This document shows positions 26,170 through 37,029 of a stretch of 64,000 nucleotides of DNA, piece after piece. This DNA is from Paracoccus sulfuroxidans (GTDB taxonomy: Bacteria > Pseudomonadota > Alphaproteobacteria > Rhodobacterales > Rhodobacteraceae). The number at the start of each line of letters is the position of its first letter. Positions within the stretch are counted from its first letter, which is position 1. Below the pieces are notes generated by a model, which saw only the letters and a program-made list of their open reading frames with translations, searched no databases and was not told the origin of the DNA. The stretch spans positions 1-64,000 of the forward strand of contig NZ_VLKU01000014.1 in NCBI RefSeq assembly GCF_007830335.1, written 5' to 3'. The position numbers were made by a program, and so were the translations under genes.

Positions 26170-29100
26170 ATGTCGCTTGATTCCGTCACCGAATACGCCC
26201 TCTCGTTCAGCGAAGATGCGGTCCATCTTCTGCACCGCGAAAAGGTGCCCGGACACCGGGTCGGGTGGCGCCATATCGGCTCGGTCGAGTTCTCCTCGCC
26301 CGAGTTCCGGACCGAGCTTGCGGGCCTGCGCGCCATGGCCACCGGCGAGCAGGACGACCTGTCGCTGCCGGTCACGCTGCTGATCCCGGATGACCAGATC
26401 CTTTACACCACCCTGACCGTCGCGCCCGGCGCGGATCGGGAACGGGCGGTCGGCAAGGCGCTGGACGGGCTGACCCCTTACGCGGTCGAGGATCTGGCTT
26501 TCGACTGGAACGGCGATGGCGACAGTGTGCGTGTCGCGGCCGTGGCCCGGCAGACGCTCAGCGAGGCGCAGGGCTTTGCTGCGCGCTATGGCTTTGACGG
26601 CCACAGCTACCGCGCCGATCCGCGCCCGGGGAATTTCCCCGATGAGCCGGTCTTCACGCTGGAGGTCAAGCAAAAGCCCGGCCGTCCCGGCATCGATCTG
26701 TCGCAGGCCGGAGTTACCTCCGCAGGCCTTCAGCTTGAGGCCGATGAGGCGGAAGCCAAGGTCGAGCCCGTGGCCGAGGCTTCGCAAGAGGCCGAAACGG
26801 TCGCGCCCATGCTGGATCTGGACCTGGAGCCCGACGCGGTTGTGGCTTCCGCGCCGAAGGCTGAGGAAAAAGAGGCTGTTACGGCTGAGACCTCTGCCGA
26901 AACCGAGGGGGAGGTTGCTGATCCGGAGGAGGATGCCGCGCCGGTCGAGCCCACGGTTGCCGAGCAGTCGGACGTCGAAGATCCCGCCGCCGAGAGCGAT
27001 GAGATTGCTGCTGAAGAGTTGACAGACAACGCGAAGATTGTCGCTGAAGCCGTTGATTCAGAAGGCGAACCTGCGACGGAGGCTGTGGTCGAGGACAAGC
27101 CCGAGGCTGCGGACGAGCCGACCGCCAGTGAAGACGCCCCGGCTTTCAAATTTGATCCCGAACCCGAGGTTGCAGCAGAAGCCGACGCCAAGGAAGAAGC
27201 CACGCCTCAGGGCGATGAGGAGGCCGAGAAGGCCGCCGAACCCGTCAACGATGAGGCCGAAGCCGTAGCTGAACCCGTTGCAGAGGCCGAGGTCGCCGAG
27301 CCTACCGCTACGACTGAAACCGAAGTCGAAGACAGCGCCGAGACTGCCGCGCCCTCTGTCGTGCGTCACGCCCCCTCGCGGCAGGGGGCCAAGCCGCTGG
27401 CCGCTCCGGTCGGACCCGAGGGCAAGCTGACCCCCCGCGCTCAGGCCTTCCACAAACGCGCCGCCGAGGCGCGACAGGGCGCTGCCGCGCCCGCCGTCGA
27501 TGCGCGCCCCAAGCGCCCGCGCGACAGCAATGGCCTTGGCAGTCTGTTGCTGATGCTGGCCGTTCTGGTCGTCGGCCTGTTCTTCGCCTGGGCGTTCCTC
27601 GTCCCCGGCAGCACCACGACCGAGACCCCGCAAGAGACCTCTGCGCCAGAGGGCACGCCGACTGCGGAAACGCCCGCTGATCCGGTCGCCACGCCCGAGC
27701 CGACCGAGCCCGCAACCAGCGCGCTCGAAGCCACAGTGCCTGCCGAGCCGGAAGCCGTCGAGCCTGCACCGGCACCCGTTGATGGGGCTCAGGTCACGCC
27801 GCCCGCTGGTGAGACGCAATCAGCAGCGGCGACCCCGTCGCCAGTGCCCGCTCAACCTGCGGCGCAGCCCGACGCGCCGCGCGTTTCGGCCCTGACGCCG
27901 ATCGAGCAGCGCCGGGCTGTCGTGGCTGCGGCTGCGGTGGCTGCGGCTGTGGTGCCTCCGGCGCAGATCCCGGCAGCGACGACGCCTGCCGCTTCGGCCA
28001 CCGCGCCCACGCCCAGCACTCCGGCACCGGTCGCAACCGCGCCTGCCGCGCCCACCCGCGCCGCGCCCCAGCAGCCTGCGGTGGCGGCGACCCGTCCCGC
28101 CGCGCCGCGCCCCAATACCCCGGCGCGTGCCACTCCGGCACCTGCAGCGTCGGCCCCGGCGACCCCCGCACCTTCGGCCCGGCTGACCAGCTCGGCCCGT
28201 CCGATGCTGTCGCCGCGCCGGACGACGCCCGTCACCTCGACCCCGCGCGCGGATTCCGCCCCGGCGGTTCCCGCGAACCCGCTGCCCTATGAAGCGGCGC
28301 AGCGCAGCGTACAGCCGAAAAGCAGTTCTCGCCCGCCCGCGCGTGCCGTCCAGCGCCGCGCCCCGGCAGCGACGCCCGCCGCAGCGCCTGCGGCCCCGGT
28401 CGCCACGCCTGCCGCTCCCTCGCAGGGGGCGAGCCTGCGCGGCTCGTCGCGCCCGCCGTCACGCCCGGAAGGCTCGCTGCCCGATTTTGACGCGGATGCC
28501 CCGCTGACCCCGCAAGATCAGTCGCATCTGGAACAGCAGATGCGCGACCTGCGCGCCGTCATGGGCACACGGGCCGAGGCGGCAACTGCGTATCAGCCGG
28601 TCCGTCTGGCGCAGGCGCGTCCGACGCGACGGCCAGCCAGCGCGGCAACGGCCAGCGATGCCGTCCGCCCCTCGGCCGTGGATGCGGCCTTGCAGCAGGC
28701 ATCAGACTCTCCACCCGACAGGCCAACCGCCAGCGCATCGGCTGCCGCGCCCGCCCGCGATTCGGGCGGGCTTTTGCGTGGTGGAAGCCGTCCCCGTGCG
28801 CGGCCATCCTCGGTCGGATCGGGCACGGCGGTTGCCGGGTCTGCGGTCGAAAGCGCCGTGGCTGCGGCGGTCAATACTCCCGCTGCAACGCCGGGTGGCG
28901 TGCAGCTTTCCGCGTTGAGCGGTTCGGCCCATCCTCCGCGCCGCTCGGCCGGGGCAGCGGCCGCTGCAGCTGCCACGCCCTCCGCCCCCGAGGCCGCAGC
29001 GGCTGCTGCGCCTCCGGCCGAGCAGGTCGTCGCCTCGAACCAGGGGCCGAGCGATGCTGAACTGGCCGAGCGTCGGCGGCTGGACGAGCAGTTGCAGGCG

Positions 29101-29544
29101 CAGGCCGAGGCCCGCATCCGCGCCCGCGCGCAGGCCGATGCCGCCGCCGAGGCGCAGGCTCGCGCGCAGGCCGAGGCCCGGGCGCGCGCTCAGGCGCAGG
29201 CCGAAGAGCGTGCCGCGACCGCGCGCCGCCAGACCTACAAGCCGCCGGAAATCGATGATGAACCCGAGGTGATGGCGGCACTGCCGCGAGGGCAGACCTC
29301 GGCCTCGGTCGCGCGTTCGGCGACGCAGGCGCGCGGGATTGATCTGGGGCGCACCACGATCATCGGCATCATCGGCGCGGGCAACGCGAGCCGCGCCCTG
29401 ATCCGGCTGCGTAATGGCAAGATCGTCACCGTTCGTCTGGGTGACCGGATTGACGGCGGCACGATCAACTCGATCGGCGACGGCAAGCTGACCTATGTGA
29501 AGGCGGGTCGGCAGCACGAGCTGAGGATGCTGGACGGGCGCTGA
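26170..29544 (+). CDS. Giant single-pass protein with GspL/PilM-like and GspC/PilP-like ends
   Basis: 1124 residues. Residues 1-165 resemble the cytoplasmic part of GspL/PilM, notably the LPVTLLIPDDQILYTTLTVA strand pair and the ALDGLTPYAVEDLAFDW block. An acidic Glu/Ala/Pro stretch follows (about 185-400). One membrane helix (LGSLLLMLAVLVVGLFFAWA) is at 457-480. About 500 residues of Pro/Ala/Ser-rich sequence and a Gln/Ala/Arg helix (about 955-1030) lead to a C-terminal domain (1045-1124; IIGIIGAGNASRALIRLRNG, GDRIDGGTINSIG) like the GspC HR/PilP domain. The topology would put the last domain in the periplasm. No secretion or pilus genes are nearby. It overlaps kefB by one base. Confidence 0.65.
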   Translation: MSLDSVTEYALSFSEDAVHLLHREKVPGHRVGWRHIGSVEFSSPEFRTELAGLRAMATGEQDDLSLPVTLLIPDDQILYTTLTVAPGADRERAVGKALDGLTPYAVEDLAFDWNGDGDSVRVAAVARQTLSEAQGFAARYGFDGHSYRADPRPGNFPDEPVFTLEVKQKPGRPGIDLSQAGVTSAGLQLEADEAEAKVEPVAEASQEAETVAPMLDLDLEPDAVVASAPKAEEKEAVTAETSAETEGEVADPEEDAAPVEPTVAEQSDVEDPAAESDEIAAEELTDNAKIVAEAVDSEGEPATEAVVEDKPEAADEPTASEDAPAFKFDPEPEVAAEADAKEEATPQGDEEAEKAAEPVNDEAEAVAEPVAEAEVAEPTATTETEVEDSAETAAPSVVRHAPSRQGAKPLAAPVGPEGKLTPRAQAFHKRAAEARQGAAAPAVDARPKRPRDSNGLGSLLLMLAVLVVGLFFAWAFLVPGSTTTETPQETSAPEGTPTAETPADPVATPEPTEPATSALEATVPAEPEAVEPAPAPVDGAQVTPPAGETQSAAATPSPVPAQPAAQPDAPRVSALTPIEQRRAVVAAAAVAAAVVPPAQIPAATTPAASATAPTPSTPAPVATAPAAPTRAAPQQPAVAATRPAAPRPNTPARATPAPAASAPATPAPSARLTSSARPMLSPRRTTPVTSTPRADSAPAVPANPLPYEAAQRSVQPKSSSRPPARAVQRRAPAATPAAAPAAPVATPAAPSQGASLRGSSRPPSRPEGSLPDFDADAPLTPQDQSHLEQQMRDLRAVMGTRAEAATAYQPVRLAQARPTRRPASAATASDAVRPSAVDAALQQASDSPPDRPTASASAAAPARDSGGLLRGGSRPRARPSSVGSGTAVAGSAVESAVAAAVNTPAATPGGVQLSALSGSAHPPRRSAGAAAAAAATPSAPEAAAAAAPPAEQVVASNQGPSDAELAERRRLDEQLQAQAEARIRARAQADAAAEAQARAQAEARARAQAQAEERAATARRQTYKPPEIDDEPEVMAALPRGQTSASVARSATQARGIDLGRTTIIGIIGAGNASRALIRLRNGKIVTVRLGDRIDGGTINSIGDGKLTYVKAGRQHELRMLDGR

Positions 29545-31493
29545 TGGAAACAATCCTCCCCATCGCTGCGATCTATCTGCTGACGATGGTGATTGCCGTG
29601 CCGTTGTCGGCGCGGCTGGGGTTGGGCTCGGTTCTGGGCTATCTGATCGCGGGCATCCTGATCGGCCCGGTGCTGGGCCTTGCGGGCACCGATGGCGAGA
29701 TGGCCGATCTGCAGCATTTCGCCGAATTCGGCGTCGTCATGATGCTGTTCCTGATCGGGCTTGAGCTGGAGCCGCAGGCGCTGTGGCAGATGCGCAGGAA
29801 GCTGATCGGGCTGGCGGGGATGCAGATCCTTGGCACGGTCGCGGTGCTGATGGCCGTCCTGATCGCTCTGGGCCAGACGTGGCAGGTGTCCTTGACGCTG
29901 TCGATGATCCTGTCCCTCAGCTCGACCGCCATCGTGCTGCAGACCCTGACCGAGAAATCGCTGATGCAGACGGCGGGCGGGCGCAGCTCATTCGCGGTGC
30001 TGCTGACGCAGGACATTGCGGTGATCGCGATGATCGCGCTGATGCCGCTGCTGGCGCAGGGCGGAGGGACGCAAGCGGAGGGCGAGGCGCATCAGGGCGC
30101 GGCCTTCATGGCCAGCCTGCCGGGCTGGGGCGCGGCGCTGGTCACCTTCGCTGCGGTCGGTGCGGTCGTGCTGATCGGGCAATACCTCGTCCGGCCGATG
30201 TTCCGATATGTCTATGCCGCGAGGCTGAGCGAGCTTGATACCGCGCTCGCGCTGCTGATCGTCGTGGGCATCGCGACACTGATGCAATTCGTCGGCCTTT
30301 CGCCCGCGCTTGGCACCTTCCTTGCGGGCGTCATGCTGGCCGGGTCCGAGTTCCGCCACGACCTTGAGGGCCAGATTGCGCCCTTCAAGGGCCTGCTGCT
30401 GGGCCTGTTCTTCATCACTGTGGGCGCGGGGATGAAGTTCCAGTTGCTGCTGCAATATCCCGTCGTCATCGTGGGCGTCACCTTCGCGGTGATCGCGGCC
30501 AAGGCGCTGGTGCTGAATTGCGTGGCACGCGCCACCGGGCTGAAGGGCCGCGACCGCACGCTGTTTACCCTGGCGCTGGCGCAGGGGGGCGAGTTCGGCT
30601 TCGTGCTGATCTCCTACGCGGTGTCGCTGGCGATCCTTGGGCGTGAACTGGCGCAGGTCTTCCTGATGGTGATCGCGCTGACCATGCTGGCGACGCCGCT
30701 TCTGTTCATCCTCAATGACATCATCGTGCGCCGTCTGGCCGAAGAACGCGCGACAGACATCCCCGATGAGCCGCCCGAGCAGCAGCCCATCATCGTCGCG
30801 GGTGTCGGGCGCTTCGGGCAGGTGCTGAACCGGCTTGTCACCATGTCGGGCTTTCAGACGACGGTGCTGGACCACGACCTGGAGACGATCCAGCTGATGC
30901 GCCGCTTCGGCTTCAAGGGCTATTTCGGCGATCCGACCCGGCCCGAGATCCTGTCGGCGGCGGGGCTTGGCCGGGCCAAGGTGCTGGTCGCGGCACTCGA
31001 CGACCCCGAGGCGAACCTGCGGCTGGTCCATTATGCCCGTGAACAGCGCCCCGATCTGGTCATTGTCGCGCGGGCGCGCGACCGGGTGAACGTCTATCAG
31101 CTTTATGCTGCCGGCGCTGATGAGATCGTGCGCGAAACCTTCGACAGCTCGCTGCGCGCCGGGCGCTATGTGCTGCAGAACGTCGGCCTCAGCCCCTTCG
31201 AGGCGGGCGAGCTTGAGCGCATCTTCTTCCGCATGGACCGCGCCAACCTGCGCGAACTGGCCGAGGTCTGGAAGCCGGGCGTCCCGCTGGAGGATAACGC
31301 CGAATATATCGCCCTGACCCGCGACCTGAACCGCCAGCTGGAAACCGCCCTGATCGAGCGGTTTTCTCGCGGGCCGACCGCCCCTCACAGCGTCGATGAC
31401 GAGGATGCGGATGAGGCACCCGAACACGGGCTGGAGGCCCCCAAACGCAAGCGCCTTGCCCGCCGCAGCGAAGACGCGGGCGATGCCGCCTGA
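29544..31493 (+). CDS. CPA2 cation/proton antiporter with RCK domain, KefB type
   Basis: 649 residues. Residues 1-390 hold about 12-13 membrane segments of the CPA2 family ([15 protein letters not shown], then [11 protein letters not shown], and [12 protein letters not shown]). A RCK/TrkA-N Rossmann domain follows (about 412-530; [16 protein letters not shown] with a GxGxxG-like nucleotide site). The family exports K+ (or Na+) in exchange for protons under nucleotide or glutathione control. The C-terminal tail is charged. The ATG overlaps the stop of the large GspL/GspC-like gene (TGATG), so the two are translated together. Confidence 0.9.
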   Translation: METILPIAAIYLLTMVIAVPLSARLGLGSVLGYLIAGILIGPVLGLAGTDGEMADLQHFAEFGVVMMLFLIGLELEPQALWQMRRKLIGLAGMQILGTVAVLMAVLIALGQTWQVSLTLSMILSLSSTAIVLQTLTEKSLMQTAGGRSSFAVLLTQDIAVIAMIALMPLLAQGGGTQAEGEAHQGAAFMASLPGWGAALVTFAAVGAVVLIGQYLVRPMFRYVYAARLSELDTALALLIVVGIATLMQFVGLSPALGTFLAGVMLAGSEFRHDLEGQIAPFKGLLLGLFFITVGAGMKFQLLLQYPVVIVGVTFAVIAAKALVLNCVARATGLKGRDRTLFTLALAQGGEFGFVLISYAVSLAILGRELAQVFLMVIALTMLATPLLFILNDIIVRRLAEERATDIPDEPPEQQPIIVAGVGRFGQVLNRLVTMSGFQTTVLDHDLETIQLMRRFGFKGYFGDPTRPEILSAAGLGRAKVLVAALDDPEANLRLVHYAREQRPDLVIVARARDRVNVYQLYAAGADEIVRETFDSSLRAGRYVLQNVGLSPFEAGELERIFFRMDRANLRELAEVWKPGVPLEDNAEYIALTRDLNRQLETALIERFSRGPTAPHSVDDEDADEAPEHGLEAPKRKRLARRSEDAGDAA

Positions 31494-31582
31494 TGCACCG
31501 CACGCCGGGGCAGGCGTCCCGGCCCTTGCCCGGTTCGCCCCAAGGGCCTAGAAGGCAAGGCAATCATGCCAAGGAAGACGCC

Positions 31583-33097
31583 ATGCTTGACCATCTGACC
31601 TTCACCGCGCCGGAACCCAAAATCATTCAGGGGGCCAAACAGGATTGGGAACTGGTCATCGGGCTTGAGGTGCACGCGCAGGTCGCCTCCAACGCGAAGC
31701 TTTTCTCGGGCGCCTCGACCGGCTTCGGGGCCGAGCCGAACAGCCATGTGGCCTTCGTCGATGCCGCCATGCCGGGCATGCTGCCGGTCATCAACGAGTT
31801 TTGCGTGGCGCAGGCCGTGCGCACCGGGCTTGGCATCAAGGCGGCGATCAACCTGCGCTCGGCCTTCGACCGCAAGAACTATTTCTATCCCGACCTGCCG
31901 CAGGGCTATCAGATTTCGCAGCTCTACCACCCCATTGTGGGCGAGGGCGAGGTGATCGTCGACATGGGGCCGGGCGTCGCCCGCCGTGTCCGCATCGAGC
32001 GTATCCACCTGGAACAGGACGCGGGCAAGTCGATCCACGACATGGACCCGAACATGTCCTTCGTCGACCTGAACCGCACCGGCGTTGCGCTGATGGAGAT
32101 CGTCAGCCGCCCCGACATCCGCGGCCCGGAAGAAGCAGCCGCCTATGTCTCGAAGCTGCGCCAGATCATGCGCTATCTCGGGACCTGCGACGGCAATATG
32201 CAGAATGGCAACCTGCGCGCGGACGTCAACGTCTCGATCTGCGCGCCGGGCGCCTATGAGAAATATCAGGAAACGCAGGATTTCAGCTATCTCGGCACCC
32301 GCTGCGAGATCAAGAACATGAACTCGCTGCGCTTCATCCAGGCCGCCATCGAATATGAGGCGCGCCGCCAGATCGCCATCGTCGAGGATGGCGGCAAGGT
32401 CGTGCAGGAAACCCGCCTCTACGATCCGGACAAGGGCGAGACCCGCTCCATGCGCTCGAAGGAAGAGGCGCATGACTACCGCTATTTCCCCGATCCCGAT
32501 CTGCTGCCGCTGGAGATCGAGCAGGCCTGGGTCGACGATATCGCCTCGTCCATGCCGGAACTTCCGGACGCCAAGAAGGCCCGTTTCGTGGGCGATCTCG
32601 GCCTTTCGGAATATGACGCGGGCGTCCTGACCGCCGAGGTCGAGAATGCCGATTACTTCGAGGCCGTCTCGGCGGGTCGCGATGGCAAGATCTCGGCCAA
32701 CTGGGTCATCAACGAGCTCTTCGGCCGCCTGAACAAGGAAGGCCTGACGGTCGAGACCTCGCCGGTTTCGGCCCAGCAACTGGGCGGCATCATCGACCTG
32801 ATCGCCAAGGGCGACATCTCGGGCAAGATCGCCAAGGACCTATTCGAGATTGTCTGGACCGAAGGCGGCGATCCCGCGCAGATCGTGGAATCGCGCGGCA
32901 TGAAGCAGGTCACCGACCTCGGCGCCATCGAAAAGGCCGTGGATGAGATCATCGCCGCCAACCCGGGGCAGGTCGAAAAGGCCAAGCAGAACCCGAAACT
33001 CGCGGGTTGGTTCGTGGGGCAGGTGTTGAAGGCCACAGGCGGCAAGGCGAACCCCGCCGCCGTCAACGATCTGGTCGCGAAAAAGCTGGGCCAGTAA
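31583..33097 (+). CDS. gatB: Asp-tRNA(Asn)/Glu-tRNA(Gln) amidotransferase subunit B
   Basis: 504 residues. GatB activates mischarged Glu-tRNA(Gln) or Asp-tRNA(Asn) for amidation within the GatCAB complex. The N-terminal cradle domain has [34 protein letters not shown] and [10 protein letters not shown]; the helical and YqeY tail domains follow (KVEK-type helices, ending [10 protein letters not shown]). The start at 31583 is the first ATG with a ribosome site (AAGGAAG). gatA and gatC are not in this window. Confidence 0.97.
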   Translation: MLDHLTFTAPEPKIIQGAKQDWELVIGLEVHAQVASNAKLFSGASTGFGAEPNSHVAFVDAAMPGMLPVINEFCVAQAVRTGLGIKAAINLRSAFDRKNYFYPDLPQGYQISQLYHPIVGEGEVIVDMGPGVARRVRIERIHLEQDAGKSIHDMDPNMSFVDLNRTGVALMEIVSRPDIRGPEEAAAYVSKLRQIMRYLGTCDGNMQNGNLRADVNVSICAPGAYEKYQETQDFSYLGTRCEIKNMNSLRFIQAAIEYEARRQIAIVEDGGKVVQETRLYDPDKGETRSMRSKEEAHDYRYFPDPDLLPLEIEQAWVDDIASSMPELPDAKKARFVGDLGLSEYDAGVLTAEVENADYFEAVSAGRDGKISANWVINELFGRLNKEGLTVETSPVSAQQLGGIIDLIAKGDISGKIAKDLFEIVWTEGGDPAQIVESRGMKQVTDLGAIEKAVDEIIAANPGQVEKAKQNPKLAGWFVGQVLKATGGKANPAAVNDLVAKKLGQ

Positions 33098-33101
33098 GCA
33101 G

Positions 33102-33557
33102 ATGGCAGGACGGGCGGGGCAATTGAGGCTACTGATTGTCCTGCTTTTCCTGCTGTTCACCGCCGCTTTCACTTTGCTGCTGGCGCCGGTCATCAAGGGG
33201 CTAGGCGCCTTCATCGCCCCCGGACTGGGGGCATTCTTCGCCGCCCTGATCCTGCGCCGAAAAAGCCCCCGGCTTCCCCTTGATGAGGGCATCCGGCTGG
33301 CCCTCCTGATGACGCTCAGCCTCTGCGTGATTGTCGGCACAGGTCTGACCCTCCTGATCGCGGTGGTCATCGCCTCCTATGGTGAGCAGCCCTATTGGGA
33401 CGCGCTGCGGCAATACGTCATCGAAATGCCGGGCATGGCCGCGGATGATCCCGTTCTTCTGGTCCCGCTGCTGGTCTCGGCGTTCCTCTGCTTCCTTTCG
33501 GTCTTCGCCGGGCTTTTCGTCGCGAACCGGCTCCTGCCCGCCGAGGAAGCGGAATAG
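33102..33557 (+). CDS. Four-helix membrane protein
   Basis: 151 residues with four hydrophobic segments (about 9-30, 34-50, 65-90, 117-142) separated by short charged loops. It starts 5 bases after gatB and is probably cotranscribed. The size and layout resemble the small ABZJ_00895-like inner-membrane family, but I am not sure of that link. The function is unknown. Confidence 0.65.
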   Translation: MAGRAGQLRLLIVLLFLLFTAAFTLLLAPVIKGLGAFIAPGLGAFFAALILRRKSPRLPLDEGIRLALLMTLSLCVIVGTGLTLLIAVVIASYGEQPYWDALRQYVIEMPGMAADDPVLLVPLLVSAFLCFLSVFAGLFVANRLLPAEEAE

Positions 33558-33629
33558 TGAACGGGCGCTCATCTTCCCCTGACGCCGGATCTCCGTTAAT
33601 GATTTCTCAAAGCTTCGAGGACCAGACCC

Positions 33630-34127
33630 ATGCCCGCCTATGAATATTCCGTCATTCCGGCCCCCAACCGTGGCGAAAAGGCCCGTGGCGCAAAGACCGG
33701 CGCGGATCGCTTTGCCCTTGCGCTGACCGCCACGCTGAACGACATGGCGGCCGATGGCTGGGAATATGTCCGCGCAGAAACCCTGCCCAGCGAAGAGCGC
33801 GCCGGCCTGACCGGTCGCGCGACGGTCTATCACAATGTGCTGGTCTTCCGCCGCAGCCTCAGCGCCGAGGAACTCCCCGCACAGCCCACCTACACCGCCC
33901 GTGTCGAGCCGATCCCGCAGCCAGCCCCCGCCCAGCCCGAGCCGCAGCCACTGGCCGAGGATCATGAAGACCTGCCCGCCGACGCGCCGACCCGCCCCTT
34001 CAGCGAACCGATGCGCTCCAAACCCCTCGCGGCCCCGGTGGAAACAAGCCGTCCCCGTCCGGCGGAACCCCGCCTGACCGCGCAACCGGCCCCGGCAGGC
34101 CCGCGCCTCGGCCCCGCCAACCGCTGA
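33630..34127 (+). CDS. DUF4177-type protein with Pro-rich tail
   Basis: 165 residues. The first 75 form a DUF4177-like domain: YEYSVIPAPNRGEKARG, then LNDMAADGWEYVRAETLP and a final strand VYHNVLVFRR. The remainder is low-complexity, rich in Pro, Ala and Glu, and likely disordered. It follows the gatB cluster and converges with slyX across REP-like repeat copy 2. The function is unknown. Confidence 0.75.
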   Translation: MPAYEYSVIPAPNRGEKARGAKTGADRFALALTATLNDMAADGWEYVRAETLPSEERAGLTGRATVYHNVLVFRRSLSAEELPAQPTYTARVEPIPQPAPAQPEPQPLAEDHEDLPADAPTRPFSEPMRSKPLAAPVETSRPRPAEPRLTAQPAPAGPRLGPANR

Positions 34128-34194
34128 TCTTCTTCGTTGCCCCAAAGTACCCCGGGGTGAGCCCCGCCAGGGGCGAGGGGCAGCGCCCCTCGGC
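34128..34194 (+). repeat. REP-like intergenic repeat, copy 2
   Basis: The head CTTCTTCGTTGCCCCAAAGT leads into ACCCCGGGGT, an extra GCCCCGCCAGGGGC stem and the hairpin GAGGGGCAGCGCCCCTC. It sits between convergent DUF4177 and slyX genes. Confidence 0.7.
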
Positions 34195-34215
34195 AACCCC
34201 CAAAAGCCGCCCGCG

Positions 34216-34428
34216 TCAGTAATGAGGCGGGCGCTGGTCTTCCAGCGGGATCTCTCTTGCATCCGCTTCCCGCTCGGCCTCGCGCTGCATCAGCATGCCG
34301 ACGCGGCGACCCAGCCGCTCGATCTCGGTTTCATGGCGCGCGACAATCGCCGACATGTCCTCGGTGACCCGCGTCAGATGCGCAATGGCCTCCTCAAGGC
34401 GTAGGGTGTGCTCCGCCTGCTTGTCCAT
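34216..34428 (-). CDS. SlyX-like small coiled-coil protein
   Basis: 70 residues from ATG 34428 (AAGGAG upstream). The N-terminal half is a heptad coiled coil ([20 protein letters not shown], then EIERLGRRV), and it ends in the PPHY motif typical of SlyX. The family is cytoplasmic and its role is unknown. It is divergent from hisS, 49 bp away. Confidence 0.85.
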   Translation of the reverse strand: MDKQAEHTLRLEEAIAHLTRVTEDMSAIVARHETEIERLGRRVGMLMQREAEREADAREIPLEDQRPPHY

Positions 34429-34477
34429 GCATTCTCCTTCCGTTAGACCGCCACCATGGACCAGCCAGAGGCAGACC

Positions 34478-35962
34478 ATGGCGAAAGATCAGAAAAAACA
34501 ACCCCGCCCCAAGGCCGAGCCGCCCAAGGGCTTCAAAGACTATTTCGGCGCCGACGTGACCGAACGCAAGCAGATGCTGGACCGCATCGCCGAGATCTAT
34601 CATCGCCACGGGTTCGAGCCGCTTGAAACCAGCGCCGTCGAAACCGTCGAGGCGCTTGGCAAGTTCCTGCCCGACGTCGACCGCCCGAACGCAGGCGTCT
34701 TCGCCTGGCAAGAGGCTGAAGTGCCGGGTGGCGGTGCAGGCGACTGGCTGGCGCTGCGCTATGACCTGACCGCGCCGCTGGCGCGTGTGGCCGCGCAGTT
34801 CCGCAACGACCTGCCCAGCCCCTATCGCCGCTATGCGATGGGACCGGTCTGGCGCAACGAAAAGCCGGGCCCGGGCCGCTTCCGCCAGTTCTACCAATGC
34901 GATGCCGATACGGTCGGCTCGGCCTCGGTCGCGGCGGATGCCGAAATCTGCGCCATGCTGGCCAATGCGCTTGAGCATGCGGGGATCACCCGCGGCGACT
35001 ATCTGGTGCGCATCAACAACCGCAAGGTGCTGAACGGCATCCTCGAGGCGACAGGCGTCGAGCAGGGGGCGCCTGCCGATGATGTTCTGCGCACCATCGA
35101 CAAATTCGACAAGGTCGGGGAAGAGGGCGTCCGCCAGCTTCTGACCTCCGGGCGCAAGGACGAGTCCGGCGCCTTCATCGACGGCGTGGGCCTGACGCCC
35201 GAACAGGCGGCCCCTGTGCTGGCCTTCCTGACCTCGAAAGGCGCGGATAACGCAGCAACGCTGGCCAACCTGCGCGCTGCCGTCGGCACCTCCGCTACCG
35301 GCGCCGAAGGTGTCGATGAACTTCAGCAGATCTCGGACATGCTGGCCGCCATGGGCGTCGGCGAGGATCGCGCGATCATCGACCCGTCCATCGTGCGCGG
35401 CCTTGGCTATTACACCGGCCCGGTGTTCGAGGCGGAACTCACCTTCGAGATCCTTGACGAAAAAGGCCGCAAGCGCCAGTTCGGCTCGGTCGCGGGTGGC
35501 GGGCGCTATGACGGTCTGGTCGAACGCTTCACCGGCCAGAAGGTCCCGGCGACCGGCGTCTCGATCGGCGTCGACCGCCTGCTGGCCGCGCTGCGCGCCA
35601 AGGGGCTCGCGGGCACGCAGGAAGCGGGCCCGGTCGTCGTGACCGTGATGGACCGCGACCGCATGGCCGACTATCAGGCCATGGCGGCCGAGCTGCGCGC
35701 CGCAGGCATCCGCGCCGAGGTCTATCTGGGCAACCCCAAGAACTTCGGCAACCAGTTGAAATACGCCGACAAGCGCTATTCCCCCGTCGCCATCATCCAG
35801 GGCGAGGATGAGGCGCAGCGCGGCGTCGTTCAGGTCAAGGACTTGATCCTCGGTGCGCGGATCGCGGCCGAAGCCAGCCATGACGAATGGAAGGCCCAGC
35901 CCGCCCAGACCGAGGTCGCGCGTCAGGATCTGGTCGCGGAAGTGCGGCGTATCCTCGGATGA
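34478..35962 (+). CDS. hisS: Histidyl-tRNA synthetase
   Basis: 494 residues. Class II synthetase: motif 2 ([20 protein letters not shown]), the histidine-specific [24 protein letters not shown] and motif 3 [10 protein letters not shown] are present; the C-terminal anticodon-binding domain begins near residue 395 ([10 protein letters not shown]). The start at 34478 gives a normal N terminus. It overlaps hisZ as ATGA, so the tRNA synthetase, its paralogue and hisG form one operon. Confidence 0.97.
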   Translation: MAKDQKKQPRPKAEPPKGFKDYFGADVTERKQMLDRIAEIYHRHGFEPLETSAVETVEALGKFLPDVDRPNAGVFAWQEAEVPGGGAGDWLALRYDLTAPLARVAAQFRNDLPSPYRRYAMGPVWRNEKPGPGRFRQFYQCDADTVGSASVAADAEICAMLANALEHAGITRGDYLVRINNRKVLNGILEATGVEQGAPADDVLRTIDKFDKVGEEGVRQLLTSGRKDESGAFIDGVGLTPEQAAPVLAFLTSKGADNAATLANLRAAVGTSATGAEGVDELQQISDMLAAMGVGEDRAIIDPSIVRGLGYYTGPVFEAELTFEILDEKGRKRQFGSVAGGGRYDGLVERFTGQKVPATGVSIGVDRLLAALRAKGLAGTQEAGPVVVTVMDRDRMADYQAMAAELRAAGIRAEVYLGNPKNFGNQLKYADKRYSPVAIIQGEDEAQRGVVQVKDLILGARIAAEASHDEWKAQPAQTEVARQDLVAEVRRILG

Positions 35963-37029
35963 CCGACAAGCGCATCAAGCAGGCGGTCGGGCAGCGCATC
36001 CTCGCGGCCTTCCGTGACGCAGGCGCGGTCGAGGTCGCGCCCGACATCCTGCTGCCGGCCGAGACGCTGCTGGACCTTTACGGCGAGGATATCCGCGCCC
36101 GCGCCTATATCACCCAGGACCCGATCCGGGGCGAGGTGATGATGCGGCCCGATTTCACCGTGCCCGTCGTCCAGATGCATATGGCAACGGGGGCCGAGCC
36201 CGCGCGCTATTGCTATCTGGGTGAGGTCTTCCGCAAGCAGGACCACGGTGAATTCCCGCCTGAACACGCCCGCGACAATGAATATCTGCAGGCGGGGTTC
36301 GAGCTTTTCGCCCGTGACACCGACGCCGATGCCGAGGTCTTCGCGCTGTTCCACCAGACCCTCGCAGGATTGAACCTGCGCGCAACCATGGGCGACATGG
36401 ATCTGCTGCTGGACGCGGTGCGGGCACTGCCCCTGTCGGGCGCACGCCGGGCCGCACTTCTGCATCATATCTGGCGTCCGCGCCGCTTTTCGGCGCTGCT
36501 CGCACGCTTCTCGGCCCCCCCCGAGGCGCGGAGCTTCCCCACTAGCCAGGCCGCCTGGAGCGGCTTGCGCTCGCGCGAAGAGATGCTTGCGCGCATCGAC
36601 CGGCTGGTCTCGGACGCCGCAGAAGAGCCGCTGGCCCCGATCTGGGCCGACCGGCTGGAGCGGCTTTTCGCCATCACCGGCCCCGCACCTGACGCGCTTC
36701 TGGCGCTGCGCCAGCTCTCGCGCGAGATCCCCGATATCCGCGACGCGGTCGACCGGCTGGACGCACGGCTCGCGGCGCTGGCAGGGCGAGGGATCGACCC
36801 CGCGACGATCCGCTTTGACGCAAGCCTCGGGCGACACACGATGGAATATTACGACGGCATGACCTTCGCCTTCGAGGCCGAGGGCCATCCCGACTGGCCG
36901 CCCGTGGCCTCTGGCGGGCGCTATGACGCTTTGGTCGCCGTGCTGGGACAGGCACAGGGCAGGGCGATCCCGGCCGTCGGCGGCATCATCCGCCCGGGCC
37001 TTGTGGCGGAACTGGAGGGCGCGGCATGA
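35959..37029 (+). CDS. hisZ: ATP phosphoribosyltransferase regulatory subunit
   Basis: 356 residues. HisZ is a catalytically inactive histidyl-tRNA synthetase paralogue that forms an octamer with short HisG and gives it histidine feedback control. Class II core motifs are seen ([38 protein letters not shown]), but the anticodon-binding domain is missing. The start is set by the ATGA overlap with hisS; the stop overlaps hisG in the same way. Confidence 0.93.
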   Translation: MTDKRIKQAVGQRILAAFRDAGAVEVAPDILLPAETLLDLYGEDIRARAYITQDPIRGEVMMRPDFTVPVVQMHMATGAEPARYCYLGEVFRKQDHGEFPPEHARDNEYLQAGFELFARDTDADAEVFALFHQTLAGLNLRATMGDMDLLLDAVRALPLSGARRAALLHHIWRPRRFSALLARFSAPPEARSFPTSQAAWSGLRSREEMLARIDRLVSDAAEEPLAPIWADRLERLFAITGPAPDALLALRQLSREIPDIRDAVDRLDARLAALAGRGIDPATIRFDASLGRHTMEYYDGMTFAFEAEGHPDWPPVASGGRYDALVAVLGQAQGRAIPAVGGIIRPGLVAELEGAA

